Of a stretch of 37,087 nt of DNA, positions 20,292 to 31,237 are shown in pieces. The DNA comes from Burkholderiales bacterium (lineage in GTDB: Bacteria; Pseudomonadota; Gammaproteobacteria; Burkholderiales; Burkholderiaceae_F). The stretch is from the NCBI GenBank assembly GCA_900290295.1, contig OMSW01000290.1:360-37446 (forward strand), given 5' to 3'. Within the stretch, counting starts at the first letter, position 1, and each line of letters opens with the position of its first letter. The notes beneath the pieces are model-generated. The model had not been told where the DNA came from, made no database searches, and worked only from the letters and a program-made list of their open reading frames with translations. Position numbers and translations under genes: made by a program.

Positions 20292-22097
20292 TCAAAACCA
20301 GTTCGGAGCCATCGCGAGCGTCGTGTCGTCCAGGCTGCGCAGCAAAGCGAGCTGGCCATCGGTGCGCGGTAGTTCCCACCGGTAGAACCAGCGACACGCC
20401 TGCAGCTTTCCTTGGTAGAAGCCGGCGTCGTCCGCGCTGGACGCTTGTGGCAGCGCGCGCGCCGCCGCCACCGCCTGGCGCAGCCAGATCCACGCCAGCA
20501 CGGTGTGCCCGAATGCTTCCAGAAAGGCGTTGGCATTGGCAAGCGCAGCCTCCGCGTCGCGTGCCAGTGCGGGCCGCAGCTCGTCTACGGTGCGGGTGAT
20601 TGCGTCCCAGGACCGTTTCAGCGCCGGTACGTGCTCGCGCAAGAGATGGTAGTCATTCGCCTCGGCCAGCGTGGTCTCCATTTCACGCCCGAGCAGCGCG
20701 AGCGCTGCGCCTTCCTTCATGACCACCTTGCGACCCAGCAGATCCATCGCCTGGATGCCGTGCGTCCCCTCGTGGATCATGTTCAGCCGGTTGTCACGCC
20801 AATACTGCTCGACCGGAAAATCACGCGTGTAGCCGTAGCCGCCATGAACCTGAATGGCAAGGCTGTTGGCTTCCAGGCAAAATTGCGACGGCCAAGACTT
20901 GACGACCGGCGTGAGCAGCTCCAGCAGCAGTCCCGCCTCGGCGCGGGCGGCCGCGCTTTCGCCGGTGCGTTGCTCGTCGACAAGACGCGCGGCATACAAA
21001 CCAAGCGCAAAGGCGCCTTCGACGTAGGCCTTTTGTGCCAGCAGCATGCGGCGCACATCGGCATGTTCGATCAGCGGCAGTTGCGGCTCGCGCGGATTCT
21101 TGTTGCCGGGCCGCCGCCCTTGCGGCCGCTCGCGCGCGTAGCGCAGGGCGGCGAGATAGCCGCGGTAACCGAGCATCACTGCGCCCATGCCAACGCCGAT
21201 GCGCGCCTCGTTCATCATGTGGAACATGTACCCGAGGCCTTCGTGCGGCTGCCCCACCAACTCGCCGATGCAGCGTCCGTTCTCGCCGAAGGAAAGCATC
21301 GTCGAGGTCGTGCCGCGCCAGCCCGTCTTGTGGATCAGTCCGGCGAGCGCCACATCGTTGCGCTCGCCGACTTGCCCGTTTTCATCGACGTGGAACTTCG
21401 GTACCGTGAAGAGCGATAGCCCCTTGACGCCCGCGGGCGCGCCCACGATGCGCGCGAGCACCAGGTGGACGATGTTTTCCGCCAGCTCGTGATCGCCACC
21501 GGAAATGAAGATTTTCTGGCCCCTGATCGAATAGCGACCGTCGGGTAGGGGAGAGGCGGTCGTGATGAGGTCCGACAGGCTCGAGCCCGCCTGGGGTTCC
21601 GTCAGCACCATCGTTCCGAAGAAGCGCCCTGTCCGCAGCGCCGGCAGGTAGCGGGTGCGCTGGGCCGCGCTGCCGAATCGCTCGATGACATTCGCGTTGG
21701 CCGATGTCAGGCCGACATAGGAGGTGGTCGCAATGTTGGCGCTGCGAAACAACGACCAGCAGGCTTCCGCCACCACCTCGGGCAGTTGCATGCCACCGGC
21801 CTCGTAGTCGGCGGTCGCGCACTGCAGTCCCGCTGCGCAAATCGCCTGCACTGCCTCGCCCACTTCGCGCACCATCTGCACCCGTCCCTCGACGAGCCGA
21901 GGCTCGTTTTCGTCCGCCAGGCGGTTGTGCGGCGCGAATTTCTCGGTTGCGATCGCAAGCGATGTGTCGAGCGCCGCATCGAAGGTCTCTCGACTGTGGT
22001 CGGCGTAGCGCGGTCGACGTGTCAGCGCCTCGGCATCGAGCACTTCGTATAACTGGAAGGCCAGATCGCGCTGCGAAACGAGTTCATCGGTTGACAT
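20292..22097 (-). CDS. Acyl-CoA dehydrogenase with extended C-terminal domain (DmdC-like, ~600 aa)
   Basis: MSTDELVSQRDLAFQLYEVLDAEALTRRPRYADHSRETFDAALDTSLAIATEKFAPHNRLADENEP...GTMVLTEPQAGSSLSDL...IQVHGGYGYTRDFPVEQYWRDNRLNMIHEGTHGIQAMDLLGRK. ATG at 22097, not 22964. Confidence 0.93.
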   Translation of the reverse strand: MSTDELVSQRDLAFQLYEVLDAEALTRRPRYADHSRETFDAALDTSLAIATEKFAPHNRLADENEPRLVEGRVQMVREVGEAVQAICAAGLQCATADYEAGGMQLPEVVAEACWSLFRSANIATTSYVGLTSANANVIERFGSAAQRTRYLPALRTGRFFGTMVLTEPQAGSSLSDLITTASPLPDGRYSIRGQKIFISGGDHELAENIVHLVLARIVGAPAGVKGLSLFTVPKFHVDENGQVGERNDVALAGLIHKTGWRGTTSTMLSFGENGRCIGELVGQPHEGLGYMFHMMNEARIGVGMGAVMLGYRGYLAALRYARERPQGRRPGNKNPREPQLPLIEHADVRRMLLAQKAYVEGAFALGLYAARLVDEQRTGESAAARAEAGLLLELLTPVVKSWPSQFCLEANSLAIQVHGGYGYTRDFPVEQYWRDNRLNMIHEGTHGIQAMDLLGRKVVMKEGAALALLGREMETTLAEANDYHLLREHVPALKRSWDAITRTVDELRPALARDAEAALANANAFLEAFGHTVLAWIWLRQAVAAARALPQASSADDAGFYQGKLQACRWFYRWELPRTDGQLALLRSLDDTTLAMAPNWF

Positions 22098-22230
22098 GAC
22101 TTCACCTTGGTCCTGGTTGTGCCCCTTGGCGACGGACCTGGGGCCGGATCCGCGGTAGGGCCGCATCTTTGCTATGCAGATCGATGCTGCTCTTTGCCCG
22201 CCGCTCGGTCGGGGGACGCGCGCGCTGCGC

Positions 22231-22259
22231 TTTACAGGGCGCGCACGCGTAACTATTAT
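22231..22259 (+). promoter_or_regulatory. Sigma70-like promoter TTTACA-N17-TATTAT
   Basis: tttaca (22231-22236), 17-nt spacer, tattat (22254-22259), ~95 bp upstream of ATG 22354. Confidence 0.55.
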
Positions 22260-22268
22260 GGCCATAAT
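22255..22268. promoter_or_regulatory. 14-bp perfect palindrome ATTATGGCCATAAT overlapping the -10 (candidate operator)
   Basis: Read directly; located in the divergent intergenic region between ACAD (-) and FadB/J-like (+). Confidence 0.5.
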
Positions 22269-22353
22269 GCAGAACCGGCGCCTGCAGTGCAGAACAATGC
22301 CTCCGGCCTGCTTCCCGCTTGTGCCACCACGCCGTAGCCCAGGACCTCCGCCC

Positions 22354-24444
22354 ATGGATAACCTCTCGTATAGCGTGCGTGGAAATGTCGCCGTGCTGAC
22401 ACTCAACAACCCGCCGGTCAACGGCCTCGGTTTTCGGCTGCGCAGCGATTTGCTGAGCGCGTTTGACCGTGCGCAGAACGATCCCCAGGTGCGTGCTCTG
22501 GTGCTGTACGGCGGTGACACGGTATTTTCGGGCGGTGCGGACGTGCGCGAGTTCGGCTCGCCCAAGGCGTCGATGGAGCCCAATCTGCCAAGCGTGATCC
22601 GCGCGCTCGAATCATCTGCAAAACCAGTGGTCGCCGCGATTGCGGGGAACTGCCTTGGCGGCGGATTGGAACTGGCGCTAGGCTGCCACTGGCGTGTCGC
22701 GAAGGCCGATGCCTCGCTGGGTCTACCCGAGGTGAAGCTCGGATTGCTGCCCGGCGCCGGCGGCACGCAACGCCTGCCGCGTGCCATCGGCCTGGAGCCT
22801 GCGCTGAACATGATCGTCTCCGGCGAGGCGCAGTCGGCCTCCACCTTTGCCGCGACGGCGCTGGTCGACGTGGTGGTCGATGGCGAATTGCTGCCCCAGG
22901 CTCTGGCCTTTGCGGAAAAGCTGATCGCCGACGCGCGACCGCTGCGCCGGCTGCGCGACCTCAAGGTCGATGCGCCTGCGGCCGAAGCCTACCTGCAATT
23001 TGCTCGCAACAGCGTGCGCGCTGGCGCTGGGAACCTGCCTGCCCCGTTGCGGTGCGTTGACGCCGTCGCTGCCTCGGTGAGCACGCCATTCGAAGAAGGC
23101 CTCAGGATCGAACGTGCGGCGTTCATTGAGCTGATGAACACGCCGGAATCGCGGGCGCTGCGCCACGTGTTCGCGGCCGAGCGCGCGGCGGGAAAGGTCG
23201 ATGGCTTGCCTGCCGACACGCCGCTGCGAGAGGTTCGCAGGATCGGCGTCATCGGTGCGGGCACCATGGGCGGGGGAATCGCGATGAGCTTCGCCAACGC
23301 CGCGTACCCGGTGGTGTTGCTCGAAGCCAGCCAGGCTGCGCTCGACAAGGGACTGGCCACGATACGCAAGAATTATCTCCACACCTTGAGCAAGGGCAAG
23401 ATCTCGCAAGAACAAGTCGACCAGCGCCTGGCGCTGATCCAGCCGACGCTCAGCTACCAGGACCTGCGCGGTGCCGACCTGATTATCGAGGCGGTCTTCG
23501 AGAACATGGAAGTCAAGCAACCGGTGTTCGAAATGCTGGATAAGGTGGCCAAGGCGGGCGCCATCCTGGCATCTAACACCTCGACCCTGGACCTGAATCG
23601 CATCGCCGCCTTCACCAAACGGCCGCATGACGTGATCGGCCTGCACTTCTTTAGTCCGGCCAACGTGATGCGCCTGCTCGAGGTGGTGCGCGGCGACAAG
23701 ACGGCGCCCGATGCTCTGGCCACTGCGATGCAGCTGTCCAAGCGCATCAAGAAGGTGGCGGTGGTTTCGGGCGTGTGTGACGGCTTCATCGGCAACCGCA
23801 TGCTGGCGCGCTACGGCGCTGCCGCCAATGACCTGCTGAACCTGGGTGCGATGCCGCAGCAGGTGGACCGCGCACTGGAGCAGTTCGGGCTGGCGATGGG
23901 CATCTTCCGGGTCGGCGATCTGGCGGGCTTGGACATCGGCTGGGCGATCCGCAAGCGCCGCGCTGCCGAGCGTCCGGGCGAGGATTTGCCAACGATCGCC
24001 GACCGCATCTGCGAAGCCGGTCGCTTCGGGCAGAAGACGGGAGCGGGCTGGTACCGCTACGAGCCGGGCCGGCGCGATCCCTTGCCCGACCCTGCGGTCG
24101 AGCGGATTATCGAGCAGTGGCGTAAGGAGCATGGCTACACGCCCCGCATGATCGGCGATGCCGAGATTGTCGAGCGCTGTATCTACGCGCTCGTCAACGA
24201 GGGTGCGCGCATCCTCGAGGACGGCATCGCGCAGCGCGCCTCCGACATCGATGTCGTCTATCTCAACGGTTACGGCTTTCCGCGCTACCGTGGCGGACCG
24301 ATGCGCTACGCCGACGAGGTGGGCCTGCCCAACGTCGTGCGTGCGCTGCGCCGGATAGCGACAGAATCGCCGGCCGATGCCGCCTACTGGGCGCCAGCGC
24401 CCTTGCTGCTGCGTCTGGCCGAAGAGGGCAAGAGCTTCGCCTAA
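22354..24444 (+). CDS. Bifunctional enoyl-CoA hydratase / 3-hydroxyacyl-CoA dehydrogenase (FadB/FadJ-like)
   Basis: [37 protein letters not shown] (crotonase) and [30 protein letters not shown] (HAD NAD-binding); start 22354. Confidence 0.95.
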   Translation: MDNLSYSVRGNVAVLTLNNPPVNGLGFRLRSDLLSAFDRAQNDPQVRALVLYGGDTVFSGGADVREFGSPKASMEPNLPSVIRALESSAKPVVAAIAGNCLGGGLELALGCHWRVAKADASLGLPEVKLGLLPGAGGTQRLPRAIGLEPALNMIVSGEAQSASTFAATALVDVVVDGELLPQALAFAEKLIADARPLRRLRDLKVDAPAAEAYLQFARNSVRAGAGNLPAPLRCVDAVAASVSTPFEEGLRIERAAFIELMNTPESRALRHVFAAERAAGKVDGLPADTPLREVRRIGVIGAGTMGGGIAMSFANAAYPVVLLEASQAALDKGLATIRKNYLHTLSKGKISQEQVDQRLALIQPTLSYQDLRGADLIIEAVFENMEVKQPVFEMLDKVAKAGAILASNTSTLDLNRIAAFTKRPHDVIGLHFFSPANVMRLLEVVRGDKTAPDALATAMQLSKRIKKVAVVSGVCDGFIGNRMLARYGAAANDLLNLGAMPQQVDRALEQFGLAMGIFRVGDLAGLDIGWAIRKRRAAERPGEDLPTIADRICEAGRFGQKTGAGWYRYEPGRRDPLPDPAVERIIEQWRKEHGYTPRMIGDAEIVERCIYALVNEGARILEDGIAQRASDIDVVYLNGYGFPRYRGGPMRYADEVGLPNVVRALRRIATESPADAAYWAPAPLLLRLAEEGKSFA

Positions 24445-24479
24445 GATCTCGGCCGCGCGCCCGCCAACAGGAGCAACGC

Positions 24480-25658
24480 ATGATCGATGCCGTCATTGTC
24501 GCGACCGCCCGCACCGGGCTGGCCAAGAGCTGGAAGGGCGCTTTCAACATGACCTATGGAGCCACGCTGGGCGCTCACGCCGTGCAACATGCGGTCGCGC
24601 GTGCCGGCATCGACCCGGCGGAGGTCGAGGATGTCATCATGGGCGGCGCCCTCGGCGAAGGCACCACCGGCGGCAACATCGCGCGCACAATTGCGCTGCG
24701 CGCCGGGTTGCCGGTGACCACAGGCGGCGTTTCCATCAACCGCTTCTGTGCCTCCGGGCTGCAGACCATTGCCATGGCCGCGCAGCGCGTGATGACCGAG
24801 GGCGTGCCGGTGATCGCCGCTGGCGGCGTCGAGAGCATCTCCTGCGTGCAGAACGAAGCCAACGCGCACATGCGGCGCGATCCCTGGCTGCTGGAGCACA
24901 AGCCGGAGATCTACTGGAGCATGCTGCAGACCGCCGAGCAGGTGGCCAAGCGCTACCAGATCTCCAAGGAAGCGCAGGACGAGTATGGGGTGCGCAGCCA
25001 GCAACGCGCCACCGCGGCCCAGGCGGCCGGCAGGTTCCGTGACGAGATCGTGCCCATGACGACCACGATGGGAGTGGTGGACAGGGCCACCGGTCGCATC
25101 ACGACTCGAGAGGTGACCATTGCCGCCGATGAGGGTATCCGGCCGGACACCACGCTCGAAGGGGTCTCGAAGATCCGCCCCGCGCTGCCCGGAGGCGTGG
25201 TGACCGCAGGCAACGCCAGCCAGTTCTCCGATGGTGCCTCGGCCTGCGTGGTGATGAACGGCAAGCTCGCGGAGCAGCGGGGCCTGCAGCCCTTAGGCAT
25301 CTTCCGCGGCTTCGCGATCGCCGGCTGCGAACCCGACGAGATGGGCATCGGCCCCGTTTTCGCGATTCCCCGCCTGTTGCAGCGAGCGGGCGTCCGGATG
25401 AACGACATCGACCTGTGGGAGCTCAACGAAGCGTTTGCCTGCCAAGTGCTGTATTGCCGCGACAAGCTGGGCATCCCCGACGAGCGGCTCAACGTCAACG
25501 GCGGCGCGATTGCGGTTGGCCATCCCTACGGCGTTTCCGGCGCGCGCCTCACCGGGCACGCTCTGATCGAAGGCGAACGCCGAGGTGCCAAGTACGTCGT
25601 CGTGGCCATGTGCGTCGGTGGCGGCCAAGGTGCGGCCGGTCTGTTTGAGGTGTGCTGA
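24480..25658 (+). CDS. Acetyl-CoA C-acyltransferase (thiolase)
   Basis: [55 protein letters not shown] (active-site Cys); [33 protein letters not shown]. Confidence 0.96.
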   Translation: MIDAVIVATARTGLAKSWKGAFNMTYGATLGAHAVQHAVARAGIDPAEVEDVIMGGALGEGTTGGNIARTIALRAGLPVTTGGVSINRFCASGLQTIAMAAQRVMTEGVPVIAAGGVESISCVQNEANAHMRRDPWLLEHKPEIYWSMLQTAEQVAKRYQISKEAQDEYGVRSQQRATAAQAAGRFRDEIVPMTTTMGVVDRATGRITTREVTIAADEGIRPDTTLEGVSKIRPALPGGVVTAGNASQFSDGASACVVMNGKLAEQRGLQPLGIFRGFAIAGCEPDEMGIGPVFAIPRLLQRAGVRMNDIDLWELNEAFACQVLYCRDKLGIPDERLNVNGGAIAVGHPYGVSGARLTGHALIEGERRGAKYVVVAMCVGGGQGAAGLFEVC

Positions 25659-25670
25659 GGAGGCGCTGCA

Positions 25671-26444
25671 ATGGCTGTCATGAATCTTTTCCAGCTTGCC
25701 GGCCAGGTGGCTCTGGTGACCGGCGGCTCTCGCGGCCTGGGCTTGCAGATGGCCGAGGCGCTAGGGGAGATGGGTTGCAAGCTGGCGATCAGCGCACGCA
25801 AGGCGGACGAGTTGCGGGCGGCGAAGGCGCAGCTTGAGGCGCTCGGCACCCGGGTGCTGAGCTGTGTGATCGACCTGCAGCAATTCGACCGCATTCCGGC
25901 CCTGGTCGACGAGGTCGTTGCGGAACTTGGCGATATTGACATCCTCGTCAACAATGCGGGCGCAACCTGGGGGGCGCCTGCGGAAAGCTACCCGGACGAG
26001 GCGTGGCACAAGGTGATGAACCTCAACGTTACCGCGCCGTTTTTTCTCGCACGAGAGGTCGGCCGCCGCTGCATGATCCCGCGCCGGCGCGGCAAGATCA
26101 TCAACGTGGCATCGATAGCGGGGCTCAAGGCCGCGGGGCCGGGCATGCATACCATCGCGTACAACACCTCAAAGGCTGCGGCGATCCATATGACGCGTTC
26201 ACTGGCTTCGGAGTGGGGACGCTTCGATATCAACGTCAATGCGATCTGCCCAGGGTTCTTCCCCACGAAGATGTCGGCCGGCCTGCTCGACAAGATCTCC
26301 GATGCCGTGATCGCACACACACCGCTGGGTCGCCTTGGGGGCGACGAGGACCTGAAGGGAGCCGTGGTGTTTCTGGCCAGCCAAGCCTCGCGCCATATCA
26401 CGGGCCAGTATCTCGCCGTGGACGGAGGCTCGTCGGTCGTATGA
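25671..26444 (+). CDS. Short-chain dehydrogenase/reductase
   Basis: [41 protein letters not shown]-terminal [16 protein letters not shown]. Confidence 0.94.
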   Translation: MAVMNLFQLAGQVALVTGGSRGLGLQMAEALGEMGCKLAISARKADELRAAKAQLEALGTRVLSCVIDLQQFDRIPALVDEVVAELGDIDILVNNAGATWGAPAESYPDEAWHKVMNLNVTAPFFLAREVGRRCMIPRRRGKIINVASIAGLKAAGPGMHTIAYNTSKAAAIHMTRSLASEWGRFDINVNAICPGFFPTKMSAGLLDKISDAVIAHTPLGRLGGDEDLKGAVVFLASQASRHITGQYLAVDGGSSVV

Positions 26445-27523
26445 GCGCCACCGCCCAGCAGAGCTTCTCCGGCACGCGGCCCGTAGCACCGCAACACGCG
26501 TTCGACGAGGCGCGGCTGGCCGCATACCTGCGCGAGCACATCGATGGATACGACGGTGAGCTTCGGGTTGATCAGTTCAAGGGAGGTCAGTCCAATCCGA
26601 CCTATCTGCTCACAGCGGGCGGTGATCGTTATGTATTGCGGCGCAAGCCGCCGGGGGTCCTGCTGGCGTCGGCTCATGCGGTCGAGCGCGAGTTTCGTGT
26701 CATGCGTGCGCTCGCTGGGACCGCGGTTCCCGTGGCGCACGTGCATGTGCTGTGCGAGGACCCCGAGGTCATCGGCACCGCGTTCTACGTGATGGACTAT
26801 GTCGATGGCCGCGTCTTCTGGGATTCGAGCCTGCCCGGCATGAGTCCCGGCGAGCGCGCAGCGATCTACGACGAGATGAACCGCGTGATCGCAGCGCTGC
26901 ATCGGGTGAATCCGGCGGCCGTCGGTCTGGCCGACTACGGCAAACCGGGAAATTACATTGCGCGCCAGGTGGCGCGCTGGACCAAGCAGTACCGGGCGGC
27001 GGAGACCGAACGCATCGAAGCGGCCGACCGCCTGATCGAGTGGTTGCCGCAGCACATCCCCGCCGAGGGCGAGACGCGCATCGTGCATGGCGACTTTCGT
27101 CTCGACAACATGATCTTCCACCCCACCGAGCCGCGCATCCTGGCGGTCCTGGACTGGGAACTGTCGACCTTGGGCGATCCGCTGGTCGACTTCGCTTACC
27201 ACTGCATGATTTGGCGCATGCCGGCGGATACCTTGCGCGGTCTTGCAGGGGTCGACGTGCAAGCGCTGGGAATTCCCGGGGAGGCTGCCTACCTGCAACG
27301 GTACCTGCAGCGGATCGGCAGCGAGCGCCCCGTGACGCGCGCCGATTGGACCTATTACCTCGTCTTCAATATGTTCCGACTGGTCGGGATCCTGCAGGGC
27401 GTCGTGGCGCGCGCGCTGCAGGGCAACGCCTCGAGCCCATTGGCGCTCGAGACCGGCAGGCGCACCGGGCCCCTGGCGGACCAGGCATGGGCATTGGCGC
27501 AGACGATTTCGCCGGAGCGCTGA
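26441..27523 (+). CDS. APH-type phosphotransferase, ACAD10/11 N-terminal-like kinase
   Basis: [27 protein letters not shown]; catalytic loop [41 protein letters not shown] 26441 overlaps SDR stop (ATGA). Confidence 0.92.
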   Translation: MSATAQQSFSGTRPVAPQHAFDEARLAAYLREHIDGYDGELRVDQFKGGQSNPTYLLTAGGDRYVLRRKPPGVLLASAHAVEREFRVMRALAGTAVPVAHVHVLCEDPEVIGTAFYVMDYVDGRVFWDSSLPGMSPGERAAIYDEMNRVIAALHRVNPAAVGLADYGKPGNYIARQVARWTKQYRAAETERIEAADRLIEWLPQHIPAEGETRIVHGDFRLDNMIFHPTEPRILAVLDWELSTLGDPLVDFAYHCMIWRMPADTLRGLAGVDVQALGIPGEAAYLQRYLQRIGSERPVTRADWTYYLVFNMFRLVGILQGVVARALQGNASSPLALETGRRTGPLADQAWALAQTISPER

Positions 27524-27551
27524 ACTTCCACATTCGTCGAAAGGATACCCC

Positions 27552-28778
27552 GTGGACTTCGAACACTCGCCCAGAGTCAAGGAGCTGCAGCAACGGCTGA
27601 TTGCCTTCATGGAAGAGCATGTGTACCCGGCCGAAGCGCTCTTCGAGGCCCAGATGGATGCCTTCCGCGCCGCGGGCAACCGCTGGCAGCCGACGCCAGT
27701 CATGGAAACGCTGAAGACCAAGGCCAAGGCCGCCGGGCTGTGGAACCTGTTCCTGCCCGAGTCCAAGTACGGCGCCGGCTTGACCAACGTTGAGTACGCG
27801 CCGTTGGCCGAGATCATGGGGCGTTCCGAGATTGGCTCCGAGCCGTTTAACTGCTCGGCACCGGATACCGGCAACATGGAGACCCTGGTTCGCTACGGCA
27901 CGCTAGAACAGCAGGAACGCTGGCTCCTTCCGCTTCTGGATGGCAGCATTCGATCGGGCTTCGCGATGACCGAGCCGGACGTGGCATCGTCCGACGCGAC
28001 CAATATCGAGGCGCGCATCGAGCGCGATGGCAATCACTACGTGATCAACGGGCGCAAATGGTGGACCTCGGGCGCCAACGACCCTCGATGCAAGATCCTG
28101 ATCTTTATGGGCAAGTCCGATCCGCACAATCCGGATCGACATCGGCAGCAATCGATGATCTTGGTGCCCATGGATTCCCCGGGTGTCAAGGTATTGCGGC
28201 ATTTGCCGGTGTTCGGCTACGACGATGCGCCGCATGGCCATGCGGAGATCGAGTTCACCGGTGTGCGTGTGCCACTGTCCAATATTTTGCTTGGCGAAGG
28301 CCGCGGCTTCGAGATCGCGCAGGGGCGGCTGGGCCCGGGCCGGATCCACCACTGCATGCGCACCATTGGCCGCGCCGAGCGCGCGCTGGAGGATATGTGT
28401 CGCCGCTCGCTGCAACGCGTGGCATTTGGCCGCAAGCTCGCCGACCAGGGTGTGACGCGCGAGCGCATTGCCAATGCGCGCATCCTGATCGACCAGGCGC
28501 GCTTCCTTGTGCTGCACGCCGCCTGGAAGATGGACACCGTGGGCAACAAGGGCGCGCGGCAGGAAATTGCAATGATCAAGGTCGCCGCTCCCTCGATGGC
28601 TTGCCAGGTGTTCGATTGGGCCATGCAGGTGCACGGCGGGGCGGGGGTCAGCGAGGATTTCGGCCTTGCGCGCGCCTACGCCGGCACGCGAACGCTGCGA
28701 TTTGCTGACGGTCCGGACGAGGTGCACCGCGACGCGATTGCCAAGATGGAGCTTGGTCGCTATCGCACGGACCGCTGA
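27552..28778 (+). CDS. Acyl-CoA dehydrogenase, ACAD10/11 C-terminal-like
   Basis: PKxx-type segment [50 protein letters not shown]...[30 protein letters not shown]...[19 protein letters not shown]; closely resembles human ACAD11 dehydrogenase domain from memory. Confidence 0.93.
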   Translation: MDFEHSPRVKELQQRLIAFMEEHVYPAEALFEAQMDAFRAAGNRWQPTPVMETLKTKAKAAGLWNLFLPESKYGAGLTNVEYAPLAEIMGRSEIGSEPFNCSAPDTGNMETLVRYGTLEQQERWLLPLLDGSIRSGFAMTEPDVASSDATNIEARIERDGNHYVINGRKWWTSGANDPRCKILIFMGKSDPHNPDRHRQQSMILVPMDSPGVKVLRHLPVFGYDDAPHGHAEIEFTGVRVPLSNILLGEGRGFEIAQGRLGPGRIHHCMRTIGRAERALEDMCRRSLQRVAFGRKLADQGVTRERIANARILIDQARFLVLHAAWKMDTVGNKGARQEIAMIKVAAPSMACQVFDWAMQVHGGAGVSEDFGLARAYAGTRTLRFADGPDEVHRDAIAKMELGRYRTDR

Positions 28779-28929
28779 ACCTTGAAATGCTCACGTTTCG
28801 GCAAGACCGCTCGCACATCGGCCGCCCGCCCATTCGCGGCGGTTGATGCTGCCCGGGATGAACACCATTTACCGCGCCGAAGCCTGTCCAGCGTGCTACC
28901 CCGACTGGCCGTGACCTCATGGAGTCAAA

Positions 28930-29916
28930 ATGAAAGCACTCGTCTGCCGAGCCTTCGGCCCGATCGAAAACCTGCGCGTGGAGGAAATCCCCGCTCCGGT
29001 CCCGGGTCCCGGCCAGCTGCTGATTGACGTGCAGGCTGCGTCGATCAATTTTCCGGACGCGTTGATGGTACAGGGGCTGTATCAGATCAAACCGGCAGTG
29101 CCATTTACCCCAGGCGCCGAACTTGCCGGCATCGTTGCCGCCGTGGGCGAAAACGTCGACGCATTTCGGCCCGGCGACCGCGTAATCGCCTCGCCTGGGA
29201 CCGGCGCTTTCGCCGAAAGCTGTCTTGCCGACGCGACGCGCACGGTGCCCCTGCCCGCTGGCATGGACTTCGAGCTTGGCGCATCGTTCCTGCTTGCCTA
29301 TGGAACGTCCTTGCATGCACTGCGCACCATCGGTCGGGTGCAGGCGGGCGAGACCTTGCTGGTGCTGGGCGCTGCCGGTGGAGTCGGCATCGCTGCGGTT
29401 GAGATCGCCAAGGCGTTGGGCGCGCGGGTCATCGCTGCCGCGTCGAGCGTCGAGAAGCTGGCTTTGGCCCGTCGCGCTGGCGCCGACGAGACCATCGACT
29501 ACACGCAGGAGGGCTGGCGGCGCCAGGTCGAGGCGCTGACCGCCGGCCGCGGCGTCGATGTGGTCTACGACCCGGTCGGCGGCCCGTACAGCGAGAGCGC
29601 AATACGCGCCACGGCCTGGCGTGGCCGCTATCTCGTGGTCGGCTTTGCTGCCGGCGAGATTCCCAAGCTGCCGCTCAACCTCGTTCTGCTCAAGGAGCGA
29701 GTCGTCCTTGGTGTGTTCTGGGGCGAGGCGATGCATCGCGATCCGGTGCAGTGCCGGACCGACATGCGCCAGCTTGGCGATTGGTTCGCCGCAGGCAAGC
29801 TGCACCCGCCGGTCACGGATCGCGTGCCGCTTTCCGGCGCCGCAGCAGCAATCGCCCGGCTCGCCGGACGCCGGGCCATGGGCAAGCTGGTCGTGCTACC
29901 GGGAATTCTCGCATGA
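28930..29916 (+). CDS. NADPH:quinone oxidoreductase (MDR superfamily, zinc-independent)
   Basis: MKALVCRAFGPIENLRVEEIPAPVPGPGQLLIDVQAASINFPDALMVQGLYQ; LVLGAAGGVGIAAVEIAKALGARVIA. Confidence 0.94.
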   Translation: MKALVCRAFGPIENLRVEEIPAPVPGPGQLLIDVQAASINFPDALMVQGLYQIKPAVPFTPGAELAGIVAAVGENVDAFRPGDRVIASPGTGAFAESCLADATRTVPLPAGMDFELGASFLLAYGTSLHALRTIGRVQAGETLLVLGAAGGVGIAAVEIAKALGARVIAAASSVEKLALARRAGADETIDYTQEGWRRQVEALTAGRGVDVVYDPVGGPYSESAIRATAWRGRYLVVGFAAGEIPKLPLNLVLLKERVVLGVFWGEAMHRDPVQCRTDMRQLGDWFAAGKLHPPVTDRVPLSGAAAAIARLAGRRAMGKLVVLPGILA

Positions 29917-30368
29917 CACCCAAGGTCTTTCCTTTTGACAAACTGCAGGAGCTCGTCGGGCAGGCCCTTGGCACTAGCGACTGGATCCTGGTGGATCAGG
30001 CCCGCATCGACGCGTTCGCACACGTCACCGGTGATCACCAGTGGATTCATGTGGATGCCGGACGTGCAGCCGAGGGCCCGTTTGGAAGCACCGTGGCCCA
30101 CGGCTACCTGACGCTGTCGCTGTTGCCAGCGATGGTTGCCACGGCGTTCGAAATCAACGGCAGTCGCATGGGAGTCAACTACGGCATCAACCGCTTGCGC
30201 TTTCCCGCCCCGGTACCGGTCGGCAGTCGCTTGCGTGGCCATTTCAGGCTGCTCGCCTGTGACCCCATCGAAGGTGGCGTCCAGCTCGTCATCGAGGCAA
30301 CGATCGAACGTGAAGGATTTGCAAAGCCTGTGTGCGTAGTCGAGATGCTGGCGCGGCGCTATCGCTGA
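29913..30368 (+). CDS. MaoC-family enoyl-CoA hydratase/dehydratase
   Basis: FAHVTGDHQWIHVDAGRAAEGPFGSTVAHGYLTLSLLP (hydratase-2 motif); YGINRLRFPAPVPVGSRLRG. ATGA overlap with upstream gene. Confidence 0.94.
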   Translation: MTPKVFPFDKLQELVGQALGTSDWILVDQARIDAFAHVTGDHQWIHVDAGRAAEGPFGSTVAHGYLTLSLLPAMVATAFEINGSRMGVNYGINRLRFPAPVPVGSRLRGHFRLLACDPIEGGVQLVIEATIEREGFAKPVCVVEMLARRYR

Positions 30369-30484
30369 TCGCAACCTTGCGTGGATTGCGAACTTGTCCT
30401 AGATTTGCTTATTGGGTCCGACGTTCTGCAACGTATCGCCGATATTGTGCAGGCGCTGTGAATGTTCTCGGCCAGGTGCCGTCG

Positions 30485-31225
30485 ATGCGTGAACGTGTAT
30501 CGCCGCAGGAGTGGAAACTTCGCGTGGACCTGGCCGCCTGTTATCGGCTGGTCGCGCTGTTCGGCTGGGACGACCTGGTGTTCACACACATCTCGGCGCG
30601 CGTTCCGGACGAGCTCGGACATTTCCTGATCAATCCCTATGGACTCTTCTTCGACGAGATCACCGCCTCCAGCCTGATCAAGGTCGACCATTCGGGCGCG
30701 CCCCTGCACGACACGTCGTTTCCGGTCAATCCTGCCGGGTTCGTGATCCACAGCGCGGTCCATGCGGGTCGGCCGGACGTGCACTGCGTGCTGCATACGC
30801 ACACGCCGTATGGCGTGGCGGTTGCGGCGCAGGCCAGCGGCTTGCTGCCACTGTCGCAGCAATCGGCATTTGTGCTGGCAAGCCTGGCGTATCACGACTA
30901 CGAGGGCGTCGCGCTTCGCGAAGCCGAGAAGGCACGCCTGGTGGCTGACCTCGGCGCGGCGCAGCACTTGATTCTTCGCAACCACGGGCTGCTGACCTGT
31001 GGTCGCAGCATCGCGGAGGCCTTCCAGTCCATGTACATCCTGGAGGCGGCGTGCCGCATTCAGGTGCTGGCGCAGGCCGGTGGACCCCTGGTCGAGGTGC
31101 CGCAAACCATCATTGACAACATTGCGGCGCAGGTGCGCGAAGTCACGCAAGGCCTTGGCGCCGCGCTGGTCTGGCCCGGGTTGCTGCGGCTGCTCGATCG
31201 GCGCATGCCGGGTTATGAGGCCTGA
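30485..31225 (+). CDS. Class II aldolase/adducin family protein
   Basis: YRLVALFGWDDLVFTHISARVP...FLINPYGLFFDEITASSLIKVD; metal-binding CVLHTHTPYGVAVAA; LILRNHGLLTCG. Confidence 0.92.
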   Translation: MRERVSPQEWKLRVDLAACYRLVALFGWDDLVFTHISARVPDELGHFLINPYGLFFDEITASSLIKVDHSGAPLHDTSFPVNPAGFVIHSAVHAGRPDVHCVLHTHTPYGVAVAAQASGLLPLSQQSAFVLASLAYHDYEGVALREAEKARLVADLGAAQHLILRNHGLLTCGRSIAEAFQSMYILEAACRIQVLAQAGGPLVEVPQTIIDNIAAQVREVTQGLGAALVWPGLLRLLDRRMPGYEA

Positions 31226-31237
31226 GACGCAGTGACG

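Noticed and set aside
22098-22964. N-terminal extension of the 890-aa ACAD ORF
   Set aside because: Extension is antisense to the FadB/J-like gene; ACAD homology begins at the ATG at 22097.
22723-24132. 469-aa minus ORF
   Set aside because: Shadow of the FadB/J-like gene; His/Arg/Gln-rich composition.
25988-27877. 629-aa minus ORF
   Set aside because: Shadow across SDR, kinase and ACAD genes; no family features.
28858-28914. 18-codon ORF MNTIYRAEACPACYPDWP in the ACAD-QOR gap
   Set aside because: CPAC motif is suggestive, but no clear Shine-Dalgarno and such short ORFs are expected by chance.
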